Positions 23,240 through 35,349 of a stretch of 64,000 bases of DNA are shown here, in pieces. Within the stretch, counting starts at the first letter, position 1, and each line of letters opens with the position of its first letter. Made by a program: the position numbers and the translations under genes. Source of the DNA: Molanna angustata (Eukaryota > Arthropoda > Insecta > Trichoptera > Molannidae); NCBI GenBank assembly GCA_963576475.1, contig OY754986.1, forward strand, positions 6,507,174 to 6,571,173, written 5' to 3'. Below the pieces are notes generated by a model. It was not told where the DNA came from. It saw only the letters and a program-made list of their open reading frames with translations, and searched no databases.

Positions 23240-24230
23240 CTTATATTACTAGTTGCATGTAACACATGAGATCCAACTGTCGATAGTGATAGTATGTATA
23301 GTTGAAGAATAAGTACCAAACTATAATCCCATAAACACAAATTATTTAATATTTTAAGATATTTGATTTTCTATACAACACTTGTACCTATATATGTATG
23401 TCAAGATAGGATAGTATGGAGGTCAGTCCTTTGATCCTACGCAGAATATGAAAACAGCATGATGATATGTATGTATGTTTGGAGATTAGTATCAAATAAT
23501 TAGGTTTTCTTAGATATTGTGTGTAGGCGATTGCCATACAAATTGTATGAAGAAATGTCGTCACTAAATTCAATTTTTATAAAAATTGTTAAAAAAAGTT
23601 TGAGATGTGCTGATACATCATGTATATTTTTTATAGAAAATTAAATTATCTAGTTGGGGTGTTTCGGCTTTTTTCGATATTTTAAAAATATTTGGAAATA
23701 TAGGCAGTTAAACTCATAAATTTATCATAAAAAAAATATTTTTCTTAATAAAAAATGTTTGAGAAACCCTGGAATTTTTTTGAAAAAATTAATTTGAGAT
23801 TTTGTATTTTTCTATATTTATACCAATTTTCAGCGTTCTAGCTTTTATGGTTTCTGAGATATATGGAAAAATAAAGTTAAAATTCAAAAGTTGATAACCC
23901 CTGACTGAAACAAAAATTCAAAATTCTGAGTATAAAAGTTTTGTAGGCCTATAACTGTTTACATATTCTGGGCTCTGTTAATTTTGGGCTCTGTAAATTG
24001 AGCGGATCAAAAGTTATAAGGGGGGGACGGACACACACACAGACACACACACAGACACACAGACACACGAAATGTTCTACTCCGAATTCTGAGTAAATCC
24101 GTGTATGGAACATATATCTGCGAAGCCTCTAAGTTGGTGTTTTTTGACTTCAAAGTTGGAAAAGCCGTGAAAAAAGTAGACCTCTCCATACAATTCTCGC
24201 GTATTCTGGCTTGATACATTGTCGATATGT
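23240..24230 (+). repeat. Interspersed repeat W, longest copy
   Basis: Starts near ttactagttgcatgtaacac and contains gtcaagataggatagtatgg, gttggggtgtttcggctttt and cgttctagcttttatggttt, then tcaaaagttataaggggggg and a (AC)n stretch at about 24033-24066. Other copies are at 24980-25580 (+), 44370-45315 (-), 59030-59265 (+) and 61850-62360 (-). No coding capacity or clear termini are seen. The class is unknown. Confidence 0.7.
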
Positions 24231-24280
24231 TAAGAGAACAAAGTTCTCCTGAACAAATCGACAGTTGGATTAAGCCTGCA

Positions 24281-24600
24281 TTTTATTTATTTATTTTATA
24301 ATTTATGTACATGTGTACAAAGGCAGGTTTATTGTCATAAGGCGATTTCTTCCAACCAACCCGAGCAACGTGAAATCTCTAAGTTAAATTGGTACAATAC
24401 TTATTTGGTGAGAAATAAATCGATAAAAAAAATAAAATAAAGGAGTAAGAGAAAAAAAATATAAAGAGAAAAAAAATGTTAAGAGAGTTAATAAAAGAAT
24501 AATAAAAATAACACTGATCATAGCAATGAGGAAAAGGAGGTTACGGAAGGATATAGAAGGAATTCAGGAACTATTTGACAAATAAAGTTTTTTTAGTTGA
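24281..24600 (-). mobile_element. LINE-X 3' UTR
   Basis: Minus strand: cgggttggttggaagaaatc, gccttatgacaataaacctgcc-like hairpin and ttgtacacatgtacataaat tail. The upstream part (tcattgctatgatcagtg) matches the 3' UTR of the copy at 41521-42118. Confidence 0.65.
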
Positions 24601-24979
24601 TCATTTAGTTGATCATTTTAGTTGCATTGATCATTTTCGTAAATAAATTACTAGAGACGTAATGAACTCGTATCTTTGAATTAATATTTTCGCTTGGATG
24701 TACATTCACAGTGAATGAATGGCCAAAGTTTAAGAGTAAATTTTAACAATATGCACATAATTTGGTCGAGTTTCCCCTATGACATGTAACTAATAAAGTC
24801 CAAAAGGACGACACTTCCTATTACTTCGGAGAATTCGTCCCGGAAATTATGAAAACACAAGCGCTATCATTTTACATACCTATCCATGTTTTACTAATGT
24901 ATGTATGCCATATCAACGCTGTTTTTGAGAAAACAACTTCACATATACGTTTAATATACCTAATAATATTTTTATTTAT
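24601..24979. other. Unassigned
   Basis: No recognised feature. Confidence 0.4.
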
Positions 24980-25580
24980 TTACTAGTTGCATGTCACACA
25001 TGACGTTCAATTGTTTAAAGCTATAGTTATGCAAACGATGAACAGTTAAACACAAATTTATAAATATTTTGAGATATTTTGTTTTCTAAATAAAACATAT
25101 AGGTATGTATGTCAAGATAGGATAGTATGGAGGTCAGCCTTTTTCTCATACACAAAATATGAAAACAGGATGATGGTATGTATGAATGTGTGGAGATTAA
25201 GTATCAAACTATTGAGTCCCCGTAGATATTGTGTAATGTATACTGCCTTTCAAATTGTATGAAATGATCATAAAAATTGTTGATATGTACTACTACAATG
25301 TTCATATTTTTTTATAGAAAATTAATTTATGTAGTTGGGTGTTTCGGTTTTTTCGATATTTTTTTTAAATTTTGGAAATATAGGAAGTTAAACACAAATT
25401 CATCATAAAAAATGTTTTTCTTAATAAAATATATTAAAAAAATGTTTGAGAAACCCTGAAACTTCTTAAAAAAATTGTGAGTTTTTGTATTCGTCTATAT
25501 TTATACCAATTTTCAACGTTCTAGCTTTTACGGTTTCGAAAATTCAAAAGTTGATATTGTCTCATACAACTTTTTTTTTA
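24980..25580 (+). repeat. Interspersed repeat W, 3'-shortened
   Basis: Collinear with 23240-23900 (ttactagttgcatgtcacac, gtcaagataggatagtatgg, cgttctagcttttacggttt). Ends before the (AC)n part. Confidence 0.7.
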
Positions 25581-25611
25581 TCTGGATTTATTTGGCATAG
25601 TATAAGTCTAT

Positions 25612-25760
25612 GCCAGACCTGGGAAAAATGCGGCCCGCATAGTGTTTCAGTGCGGCCCTCGAGCAATATGCGTTAAAAATAGAAAACATATTTTTTATAA
25701 AAAAAAAATATTCAAACTTGGCCATTTAATTGGCACGCATCGCAAGCAAAAATAAAAAGA
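25612..25760 (+). mobile_element. hAT-like terminal fragment
   Basis: cagacctgggaaaaatgcgg then cccgcatagtgtttcagtgc resembles the 5' terminus of hAT elements with CAGACCTGGGCAAA-type ends. Shares its inner part (gcaatatgcgtt, ggccatttaattggcacgc) with 14156-14300. No transposase is present. Confidence 0.4.
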
Positions 25761-25789
25761 GAAAACTGACTTATTTCATATTTTGGAGA

Positions 25790-25910
25790 TAAGCATATTA
25801 TAATATTATGTATGCTATTGCAGTAATCAAGTCTTGAAATAACATAAGCGTTGATGAGAGATTTAGTAGCATCTATTGGAAGGTTGGAAGATATAGGTAT
25901 ATCAAAAATC
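25790..25910 (-). pseudogene. CR1-like LINE thumb fragment
   Basis: Minus-strand translation SSNLPIDATKSLINAYVISR followed by LDYCNSI matches the segment after the palm of CR1/L2-type reverse transcriptases; compare STNAAKVLINSLIVSRVDYC in the long copy at 53894-55807. About 40 codons only. Confidence 0.6.
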
Positions 25911-25942
25911 GGGGTATGAAAAGTAATTTTATTCAAGAATAT

Positions 25943-26260
25943 TTACAGAACATGATAACGAAGGAATATCTTCTTATTTTCTTTTGATCGACTTATTAGT
26001 CTATGACACAGACACTTTGTTTCCTGAGATGTTAAAGTCCAACTGTCCCTCCATCTCTTAGGTGATCTTCCAGGCAGACGATGCCCAGATGGGATCACGT
26101 TTGCAAGTCTGTCTGTCTCGTGATCTAGGTACAACAAATTACGCTGGCAGTCGCTTAAAGGACTTACGTGGCTATTGCTTATTGACAAACGATTTTCACT
26201 TGAACTGCCTGTATTTTTAAAAAATATCCATTTCTTTATTTGAACGGTCACAGTTGATTA
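25943..26260 (-). pseudogene. RTE-type LINE, C-terminal fragment
   Basis: Minus-strand open frame of 102 residues with DHETDRLANVIPSG and RLPGRSPKRWRDSWT. The GRxPKRWRDSW motif is a C-terminal signature of RTE-like proteins. Same segment as the repeats at 9009-9415. Confidence 0.6.
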
Positions 26261-27732
26261 TTTTGATTTAACGAACCTTAAACATCGAACGACATCTCCA
26301 AAAATCGAACCTTATTCAACAGAACAGGTAACCCTATTTTTCGATTCAGTGCTCGATTTGTAAAGATGAGAACCCTTTAAGATCTCATTTCTACGGTCCA
26401 TTTTCGATAAAAAAAATCTCTTATAGCAGAACAAAAAGCAATTTTATGAAATTACATTTGACAATTACAATTCGGTCGGTACGTCTTGAAAAAAAATTAA
26501 AATTCTCGAGCTTTTTGCATAAATTTTTATCACTTTCAAAATAGCGGATCTTATTTTTTTACTGCGCTATTTTACGTGTTGGAACGTGACATTTAATTGG
26601 TAAGTTTTTTTTTGTAACACAAAATCAAAATTATTAAAAGAGGTGTCCTCTTAAATATTTTGACCTATTATTACCTATTATATTTACCTATTTAACATAC
26701 TTTTGGAGTGGAGGCATTTAGTGTAGCTTGTCGCTGTAAAATGAAGCTATTAACTAAAATATTTTGAAATAATTAACATAAAACTTGAATAATTACATAA
26801 GATAATCAGTGATGGATCTCACAAAAAGACTTCATACGTGTATATTAAAAAATCACAATTAAATAAATATGTTTATTCAGAATATCAACTTAATTAAGTT
26901 TAAATTAAGTAATTGAGAAAAAATTGAGCAATTTCGTAATGTACGCTTTCAGGGTAGATGTTGGTAACTACGATACTAATATCGAGTGCTGCCTCGCATT
27001 TTATACCATCAGAGAGGTAGTTTACTGAGTACATGCCGGGTCAATGTCCATGGTGTTTCTCGAATATTCCTCCCTAGATAAGTACCTCTCAAAATTTGTA
27101 TTGTTGTCCTTCTTTTGGTAGGTAATTCTCCTCATCTGTCAAGATATGCCAGTGAGATGCGACACAGAGGATTTGAAGATTGTTAATGACAATGCCGTTG
27201 CGGTTGCTGTATTCTGGAGTGGGAGGGCCTAGTGGTGAAGTGCTCGGACTCGTTAAGTAAGTAAGTAAGGTAGGTAACTGACATCCTTCTAGAGCAAATT
27301 TCACGACACCTAAAAGTACTTGCGAGGGATGTACCTATTCAATTATTTGTGTAAAAATACGTTATTTTAATCCAATCAACGATACAAAAACAACACAGTT
27401 TACTCAAACAAATAATAACTAATGCACGATACAGAATATGTAAAAATTTCAACGACCACTTATATGACCATTCTGACATTTTTATTGAATTTGAATCTAT
27501 ATTCAGAAAGGAAATTTTTAAAAAGATCACAGATTCAGCCTCTTAGGACCTCGCTTTGGCTGTTTAGGAAATGATGTTTAATAAGTATTTTTTTAAACAC
27601 CAAATTACACTTTTTAACAAATTATTCTTGTAGTGAATTCAAAATTATAATTTATACTTATTTCAAAATATGTTTTTTCCACATCTGAATCTCTGAGTAC
27701 CTACGTCTATTTTTCTTTGTTACTTCTCTATG
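26261..27732. other. Unassigned
   Basis: Mostly AT-rich. The part at 26940-27310 is GC-richer and has an 87-bp open frame on the plus strand and about 70 codons on the minus strand, neither recognisable. Confidence 0.35.
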
Positions 27733-27905
27733 GGAAATTTATTTATTTATTTATATAAGTTCAACGCTCATGTGAGCATTTACAAAAAAAATTAAACAGG
27801 AAAAAAAGTAAAATGTACATAACTAAAACCTATCAAAAAATAAAATAATACAAACAAAGTAAAAAATATAAGCAAATAAAAATAATAATAGAGAAAAAAA
27901 AATAC
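27733..27905 (-). mobile_element. LINE 3' end, unassigned family
   Basis: Minus strand: gtaaatgctcacatgagcgt then tgaacttatataaataaata, a hairpin-plus-AAAT tail as in Jockey-like elements. Confidence 0.45.
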
Positions 27906-28335
27906 TTAAAATTCTCGGAATTTTTTTTTTAAATAATGAGATTACACATATTTATCAACTTTATGTATAAAACAAAAATGTATATGTGTGATGTGTGTTT
28001 TTTGTCTTAATAAATAAATAAATAATTTTAAAGTATTTTTGTCAACATGGTTGCTCTTTTCAAATTAAAATGTAGATGAATGCTTCTGGCTTCACAGACA
28101 TCTTTATTTTCTTCCTTTTGTAGCTGCACCTGGTCAGCTACAATATGTATTGCCTGAAATTATTATTCTCGAATACTTCTGAAGATTTACGAGGATCAAC
28201 GAACCATAGCCCACCGTCGATGATACAAACCTAAAAATCTTTATTAGTGTGTTGATCGTTCAATAGATTAGTCGCGTTAAATCTTTATCTATTAGTTCCG
28301 ACCCACGACATAAGTAGTTCTTTGATTGAAAACTT
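27906..28335. other. Unassigned
   Basis: No recognised feature. Confidence 0.4.
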
Positions 28336-28495
28336 TTCCAAAGACGGATATTTGCGAGCTAACACCTACATTTGTGGACTGGCTCGGAGCCCTCGACCTG
28401 AGTGTGTGATAGTGTTTTGTTTATGTTTAACTGTGTGTTTGTTGGTTTGATTTTGATGTATTCTTTATGTCATACGATAAATAAATAAATCACTA
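28336..28495 (+). mobile_element. LINE 3' end, uninterrupted copy
   Basis: aaagacggatatttgcgagc, ggctcggagccctcgacctg, then gtcatacgataaataaataa. The same element is split in two at 19617-19718 and 20736-20820. Confidence 0.65.
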
Positions 28496-29128
28496 TAAAT
28501 TAAGTATTATCAATTATTTAATTAACTGATATAAGCAATATCATACTTAGAGGTATACACTCAAAAAATATAGTTGTTTAAAATAAATAATTTACTGCTA
28601 ATAATAACCTAGCAACTTTGTTACTATACAAAGTACCTGCAAAGTTCGTTGCTAAAAATTTCCAAGTAAATAATCTGCTAATTTTAACTCAGTAGCTTTG
28701 TTATTATTCATTCTTTCTTTTGAAAAACGGAAAATACTAATTGGTAATCAAGCTTTAACATCAAAATAGTATAAACATCTTTAAATTACATCTCAAATGT
28801 AAATATTAGCAAATCAACACACGATATTTGAGAATAATAATGATAATCTTTGACGAATATCTCATCTTAATTCCACTTAATTCAATCATATTTCAGTGAA
28901 ACATGTCTAATTTGACGATTATTATACTTTATTTAATCATTTTTTTAATGTGACATAATATTTGGCGAAAATTATACTTATTTAATATTTTTTTAAATAT
29001 ATCGTGTCAAATTTGAGAAATATTAATATTTTTATGTATGAAATGTCAAATTTGACAGATGTCGAATACAAAATGTCCGTCCTGTTACACGGTTAAATTT
29101 AAACAAGTACATTGCTATTGGCAACCAA
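28496..29128. other. Unassigned
   Basis: AT-rich, with several scattered caaatttgac-type motifs. No recognised feature. Confidence 0.4.
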
Positions 29129-29405
29129 CTTCATTTAAACAGTATTAAATTGTCAGATAATAACCAAGTGCAACTTTGCTATTTTTAATCATGTATAGGT
29201 TAATAACTACCCCTTTTTCCCCTTAGCGCTTTTGTCCCGTTTCTATCGGGGTACGCTTTGACCATGATCCTGGAATTGGCGAGTCTGGTAATTACATTGA
29301 AGCGACTGCCATCTGACCTTCGCAACTACATTTTAACAGTATTCAATTGTTAGATAATAGCCAAGTGCAACTTTGTTATTTTTAATCATATATTGGTTAA
29401 TAACT
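29129..29405. repeat. About 80-bp direct duplication around a GC-richer spacer
   Basis: 29129-29208 and 29325-29405 share aaccaagtgcaactttgct-like and aggttaataactacc-like blocks at roughly 90 percent identity. The 116-bp spacer (cttttgtcccgtttctatcg, gcgactgccatctgaccttc) is compositionally different and may be inserted. Confidence 0.65.
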
Positions 29406-29879
29406 ACCAATATGACTTAAACCGAGCCAAAAATGTACTTTGCTAACTTTAGATTTTTTCAGTGTATGTTTTAAATATAATAGAATCCATTTGAACACGA
29501 ATCTTTGCAATATAATCCCTTCTTCATTAATTTTATTAAATAAATTAATATATAAACCCAAACTTTCTTTAACTGTAAGGAACCTGTTTAGAATATAGCC
29601 TCCACTCTTTTCTGTAATCGTCGTTTTTGGATAAGTCCCGTAAGAGTCGAACAATCGAAAATAAAACATTGAGAGGAATTTCGCAGTCACCCACCCCACT
29701 CAATTGGGAACGTTCTAGAGCTTTAAGCTCTGTACGTCCCTTGAGCGGCTACTCGACGTACGACAGGAGGAACTACATACATTAAGGCGTAATTCATACC
29801 ACTGCCCCTAAGAGGCCAACCTAAATAGTGAATCTATGCTGGAGAGTCAAAAATTAACCTTCAACACATCTGAGCAAAA
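29406..29879. other. Unassigned
   Basis: Contains a minus-strand open frame of 100 codons (29397-29699) without a recognisable domain. Confidence 0.35.
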
Positions 29880-30062
29880 TAACATAGAACGGTACTTGGA
29901 ATGGAATAAATTCCCTCTTGACATACGTGGAGCTCAGAGAATTGACACTTCCGGTAGACCTCTTAAGACTGCCTTGTTTCGTAGAGCAAACAAATAAGCT
30001 ACAGCGCCCTTGGAGTGATCTTGTATCACTAAACGGCGCTTTATAAATTTGATTGATTATTA
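29880..30062 (+). pseudogene. LINE-Y C-terminal end and 3' terminus
   Basis: In one frame: WNKFPLDIRGAQRID, then LKTALFRRANK and stop, equivalent to WNNLPMDIRCAENINEFKKK...LFRK in the copy at 53894-55807. The 3' terminus agcgcccttggagtgat, cttgt, atcactaaacggcgct forms a hairpin, followed by a TGATTATTATTA tail. Confidence 0.7.
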
Positions 30063-30414
30063 TTAGTATGCATCAATGCGGTTAACCACCCATTTTATAT
30101 TTAGGTTGGATAATGTAGATACTGGCGTTTTAGTGTACACGCATGTGTCGTGCTTCCTTTTACAAGGAATAGCACATACGTATACCTGTCGCATGAATGA
30201 ATGAATATTTTTCCACTGCAATACACAGGCCTTTACACTTTTCCTCCCGTTTCTGTGCATATTCCATCCAAAGAAATGTAATGAATCTCTCAAATAATGT
30301 GGGTATGAGCCATTATTTGGTCTCTTATCGCCTCTTAGTCTACACTCCAGTATCATAGTGTAGGTAACTAATTCGATTATTTGTTCTTTTGAAAATAATG
30401 GTAAAATAGAATAA

Positions 30415-30562
30415 TAATATAATCGGCAATAAATTGTCATTCGGTAATAAATTGTCATTCTGCCATAAAGTAATTTGTCATTCGGCAGTAAATTGTCATT
30501 CTGCCATAAAGTTATTTGGCAATCAATTAACATTTGGCAATAAATTGTCAATTGGCAGTAAA
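30415..30562. repeat. 18-bp minisatellite, about eight degenerate units
   Basis: Units of the form cggcaataaattgtcatt. Some units are altered to ctgccataaagtaattt. Confidence 0.8.
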
Positions 30563-30659
30563 ATTTTAATCTCCTTCATTTTTTTTGCTATTGTTAATTA
30601 GGAAACGAATATCGTGGACCATCTGTACAACTTAACTTTTCGTACTGATAATTAACCAT

Positions 30660-30835
30660 TTATTCAAGGGGGGGAATGTGGTCAACCGGCGGAATTAAAA
30701 CCATCCATTTTAACCCATATCATGGATATAATTATCCATAATGTCTTAAGATTTTATAGATCTCCATTATATCCATGATAAGTATAGGTAAACATGGATG
30801 TTTTGATTCTGCCTGTTGAGCAGACTTGCCCCCTG
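30660..30835. mobile_element. MITE-like inverted-repeat element
   Basis: Left end gggggaatgtggtcaaccgg then cggaattaaaaccatcc. The right end is the imperfect reverse complement (catggatgttttgattctgc, gcagacttgccccct). An inner pair atcatggatataat / attatatccatgat is near perfect. The termini match the tiny element at 14448-14510. Confidence 0.6.
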
Positions 30836-31200
30836 GTTGGTTGCATGAGAAGACTTGTCCATAAGACGATATTATTTCGAGCTAATTTGTTATTTCAAAT
30901 ATAATAATTTCGGCTTATGCACAAGGGCTTGGAATTTTGATTGAAGTAGTTACCTACACAAATTTACTTTTGAACAGTAATTTTTGATCAGTGTTTCGAA
31001 ACGTATCAACACAATTAACTTTCCTTTTTGGCAAAAAAAATAATGATTATTAAACATCCGCCTTGTTTTAAACAAACCCCGATTATCGAGATTTCATGTA
31101 TTTGAACAAGTCACGTAATTTTACTCGTTTATATTCAATCGGCCGAAAATTATTGAACCGATTTGATGATGAGAGGAATCTAAAATCTTTAACCTTGCTT
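30836..31200. other. Unassigned
   Basis: No recognised feature. Confidence 0.4.
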
Positions 31201-31202
31201 AT

Positions 31203-31392
31203 CGGCCTACGTGGCTCAGTTGGTTAGGTATCTGACTGCTGATCCGAGGGTCCCGGGTTCGATTCTTGGTGAAGACACAGTATTTAATTGCGTTTTCAGT
31301 CAGGATGTGTGAGAAGATAAATGTCGACAGTCTGCAGAATGTGGCAACTTGCTTAGTAATTATTCGATATAACATTTGTTAAAAAAAACACT
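31203..31392 (+). mobile_element. SINE-A, 3'-shortened
   Basis: A-box tggctcagttgg and B-box ggttcgattctt. The body is clear up to aatgtggcaacttg, then diverged and lacking the TAAA tail. Confidence 0.75.
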
Positions 31393-31484
31393 AATTATGA
31401 CGTAGAAAATTTGGAGTTGGCAAAAAGCTGCATAGTGTAAAATAAGTATTATACAAACATACGTTCACATTACACATCATCACA

Positions 31485-31690
31485 GCATATACCAAAATGT
31501 TGGGTTACCAGCGACAGTTGCGCTGGTGTGCATAAAATTATAAAAGCGACACATGCGTCTTATCTCAACTAAAGGCAATATTTAAAGTGGTTGGTTCTTA
31601 TTGCTGAACTGTGTGAATAGTTACCTATATTGTCTGTTGCATTTTCGATTACTCATCTCTTACCGGACACCCAAAAACGGAGATTACCGA
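31485..31690 (+). repeat. Repeat T, single diverged copy with TATA-like box
   Basis: aatgttgggttaccagcgac, gcgctggtgtgcat and attataaaagcgacac align with the tandem pair at 56272-56545. The TATAAAA segment 25-30 bp after the conserved head suggests a promoter, perhaps of a small LTR or host origin. Confidence 0.45.
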
Positions 31691-31817
31691 AAAGAGTGGA
31701 GCACCATTCAAAGCCGGTGCCTAAAAGTAAATTAATATACATATTTCGTACAATTAATGTTATAAAAAATAAATAAAAGTTAAGTAGCTATATATAAAAT
31801 AGTATGATATTTTTATA

Positions 31818-31985
31818 TTTATTTATTTGCTCACTGACTAGTTTATTTTCAAAGGGCAATTTCTTTCAACCAACCATAGTAAGTGTTAACATAAAACACA
31901 ACGTATACTATGTCAATAAGATAGTGACATTACAAAAATAAAATTAACATTATAAAGATCATAATTTTCATAGAATTAAAAATCC
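31818..31985 (-). mobile_element. LINE-X 3' end
   Basis: Minus strand: ctatggttggttgaaagaaa, attgccctttgaaaataaac, then an AAAT tail. Confidence 0.6.
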
Positions 31986-32004
31986 CATCATATTTAATTA
32001 CTAT

Positions 32005-33118
32005 ATCGAGGATATTTTTTTGAAATCAGTCACTGAAATCAATGATCTTGGTGTAATATTTGACGAGAAATTATCATTTGTGGGTCATATAATCAATATA
32101 ACAAACAAAGCTATGAAAACCCTTGGCTTTATTTTACGTACATGCAACTCTTTTTCAAATATTCAAACAATTAAACTGTTATAGGTACTGTTCTCTAGTT
32201 AGAAGTAAAGTTGAATATAATTCTTCTGTTTGGTGTCCACACTATAATATCCATATCAACTCACTTGAACGTATCCAAAATAAATTTCTACGCTACATAA
32301 ACTACCGTCTTCATATTCCAATTGAAAATATTAATTATACAGAGTTATTAATTTTCTTTTGTCTCTATAAAATAGTCTTTTGTCTCTATCCAACAGGAGA
32401 GTTGTGTTTGATTTGACATTGCTCTATAAAATTATAAATTAATTTTTTGTCATCCCTGATATTCTTTATTTAATATTGTTTCATGCATCAATACGATCTA
32501 CTCGGTTACCGACGCTTTTTTACTGTGACAATACCAGAACAAATGCTCACATAAATTCCCTTATACCTACATAGACTGCATAGGCTAGGTAATAGGTATG
32601 CACATTTAATAGATATATTTAACTCTGGTTTGTCTCAGTACAGCAGCGCGTTGCTTAGAGCCCTACACATATCTAGAGTATTTGCCTACACCCCGCAACC
32701 GCTACCGCTATCATGCATAATATAATATAATGTTTCGTTATTGATTTACAGTGATAATTTTTCATCATTTCTTTAATTAACTATATATACATATATCGAT
32801 GTTTTTCTATTTATTTTTATCGCCTTTTTGTTGTCAACTTTTATTTTTTGCTCTGCATATAATTATTGTTTTTTTATTATTTTATCTGCATATAATTATT
32901 GTTTTTTTATTATTTTATTTGCATAAAATTATTCTTATTGTTTATATGCATATAATTAAGTATTGTTTTTTTCTATTTCTTTTTATTGCCTTTTTGTTGT
33001 CAACTTTTATTTTTTGTCATGCATATAATTATTGTTTTTTTATAATTAAATATATTTTTGCTATATTGTGTAACTGCTTTGTTTTTTGTGTATTCGTAAA
33101 AGTTTCCTGGCCGTAGAT
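32005..33118 (+). pseudogene. Jockey/CR1-like LINE, thumb to 3' UTR
   Basis: From about 32020 the translation reads KSVTEINDLGVIFDEKLSF, then (after a frameshift near 32180) LVRSKVEYNSSVWCPHYNI and SLERIQNKFLRYINYR, then in a further frame RRVVFDLTLLYKIIN. This is the post-palm region of a Jockey-group reverse transcriptase; the palm is missing. The 3' UTR (about 32580-33118) has a tandemly duplicated block of about 145 bp and smaller repeats of tgcatataattattgttttt. It ends gccgtagatacaaataaata. Confidence 0.7.
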
Positions 33119-33123
33119 ACAAA

Positions 33124-33178
<55 letters not shown>

Positions 33179-33184
33179 AAAAAA

Positions 33185-33239
<55 letters not shown>

Positions 33240-33270
33240 ATTATAAATAAATAAATAAATAAATAAATTA

Positions 33271-33347
<77 letters not shown>
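33119..33347. repeat. (AAAT)n microsatellite
   Basis: About 55 units of AAAT with three small interruptions, most simply an expansion of the LINE tail immediately upstream. Confidence 0.95.
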
Positions 33348-34640
33348 GATTACGAAATCTGTCTTCTATTTTGAAATTTTATAAGTACCTAATTTTTATT
33401 TCAACTTTTTTTTATTCATGAACGAAAGACGAAATTTTAATTAAATATATTTTTTATGAAATTTAATAAATTATTTAGTAAATTCACATTCTTATTTACG
33501 ATATCTTTTAAGAAATTATTGTATAATTTTTCATTGTTTTTATAAAGTAAGAACGCAAAAATGTAAGCAAAATATTCATAATTGTAGGTACATACATACA
33601 TAGATTACTTTGAATCTCAGAATCAATCGAATCTCAGAATCATCTTATAATGTTGATCAATATAAATATTTAAAAAAAAAAACATTCTAGAAATAGTAGA
33701 AGACTTTTATGAACGCAATGATTCTAGAGTTTTTGTGTTAACATAGTGGAAATCCATCTTCAAATTAATAAACAAATATATTAGTATTTACGACATAAAT
33801 TAAATAAATTACAATTATAAATAATAATACATAACCTTTATAATCAGGAATCAGAATGTTCGATAAGTGATCTCTTGAAAGCCAATTTTAGTTATATTAA
33901 GGATCTGGATGAGTGAATTATTTACAATTGAAAGATTGGTCGTTTATTATAATTCATTTTGATCTTGTAAATAAGTTCGTATCAATAATAATAATAATAT
34001 GTAGTGTAATTATTTCTAATTCTTCTTGTTTTTTTTGCAAACCTATTTTTTATAGAAGTGTGGCCTTCCTGGAAGCCTTCTATTATTATTTGATGTACTT
34101 AATTATAATATATTGTTCTTGATATCATAAGGGTATTAATTGTGAGCAACATCGTAAAAATGTACCTACAAGATTAAGTTATCTATTTGATATATTGAAT
34201 CCTAAGTTTATTATACATAAATAAACAGTTCATTTATCATATTATACTAGTAAAACGATGCAGAATTCACATTATATTTACTAAAACCTACATATTAAAA
34301 TTTTTAAAGAAATTGTTATTTGAAAATTGTAACTCACCCTATGATTGACAGATGATATTGTCCACAACACACAATAAAACAAACAAAAAAAAAATACTTT
34401 TTCAAATTTGAAATTTACGTGTTTTTGACACTTTATTTCATAATTTTTTTTACCTAAAATTGTTTCATGACGACACACTTTAAGCTGTGAACGATATATC
34501 ATACATATTCATGTATTGTAATCGTAGATTTTTCTTTAAACGTTATCACACCAAAGTCTATGCTGTTTCGTGAATAAACCCTCTCATCTGTCACAATTGA
34601 ATTTGATATAATAAAAAATACATCAACAGTCATACTATTA
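33348..34640. other. Unassigned AT-rich sequence
   Basis: No recognised feature; short frames only. Confidence 0.4.
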
Positions 34641-35095
34641 ACTGACGAACGGTAGAATCGCGTCGAGTTGCGTCAGAAATAAATAAAATCGTCATTTAGT
34701 CCGTGTGTTATTTTAAAATGACGATAATCCGACAATAATATGAAACGAATACGTCAGTACGATACGTCAACGTAATATGACGGCCGTTCGCGTCGGACCC
34801 GACGGCACGCACGACAGATCGCGGCGTACTGAAATTTCATACAGTTTGACATTCGGGGAAAAGCTCATATTTTGAGCGCTTCGGAGGCACCTGGTGGAAA
34901 TCGCGAAGGTTTTAAGGGTTGTATGCGGAGGGTGGGTTCAGACCTTTCGAAGGAGACGATATTGGGTATGGTAGGAGCGGTGTTTTGAAACGGTACGGCC
35001 ACGCGAGAGGCTGTGAATCGATATGGGGTGTGAGAGAGATGAAACGTGGGAAAACCGAGATGCAGCATCCGGCCAGGGAACCAAATGGAATAATA
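34641..35095. other. CpG-rich block, unresolved
   Basis: Unusually rich in CG dinucleotides (cgcgtcgagttgcgtcag, gacggccgttcgcgtcgga, gacgatattgggtatgg), in contrast to the flanks. A small hairpin cgtcattt...aaaatgacg lies near 34692-34725. Both strands are open for about 70 codons at 34865-35146 without a recognisable domain. It could be a promoter-like island or a GC-rich transposon fragment. Confidence 0.3.
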
Positions 35096-35349
35096 TTTTA
35101 TTTTATTTTATTTTTTTATTTATTAGGAAACTTAACAGCTGTATAAATAAGCCAATTAGGAAGTCTCCATTAATTACATTACCATATATTATTGATTTTG
35201 AGTAGTTGAGTTAGCAAGAATCATGATGAGTGTATGCGGGAAAAAGGGAAGGATAATGGATAAATGAAAGCATTGATAAGGAAGATAATATGAAGGTTTA
35301 AGGAAGATAGGTTTGATTTTTAACCAATAATATAACCAATAATATAACT
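35096..35349. other. Unassigned
   Basis: AT-rich, with a thrice-repeated aataatataac motif near 35327-35362. Confidence 0.4.

Noticed and set aside
32799..33116. Hydrophobic frame of 105 codons resembling membrane segments
   Set aside because: It is a T-rich, internally duplicated LINE 3' UTR; hydrophobicity follows from composition.
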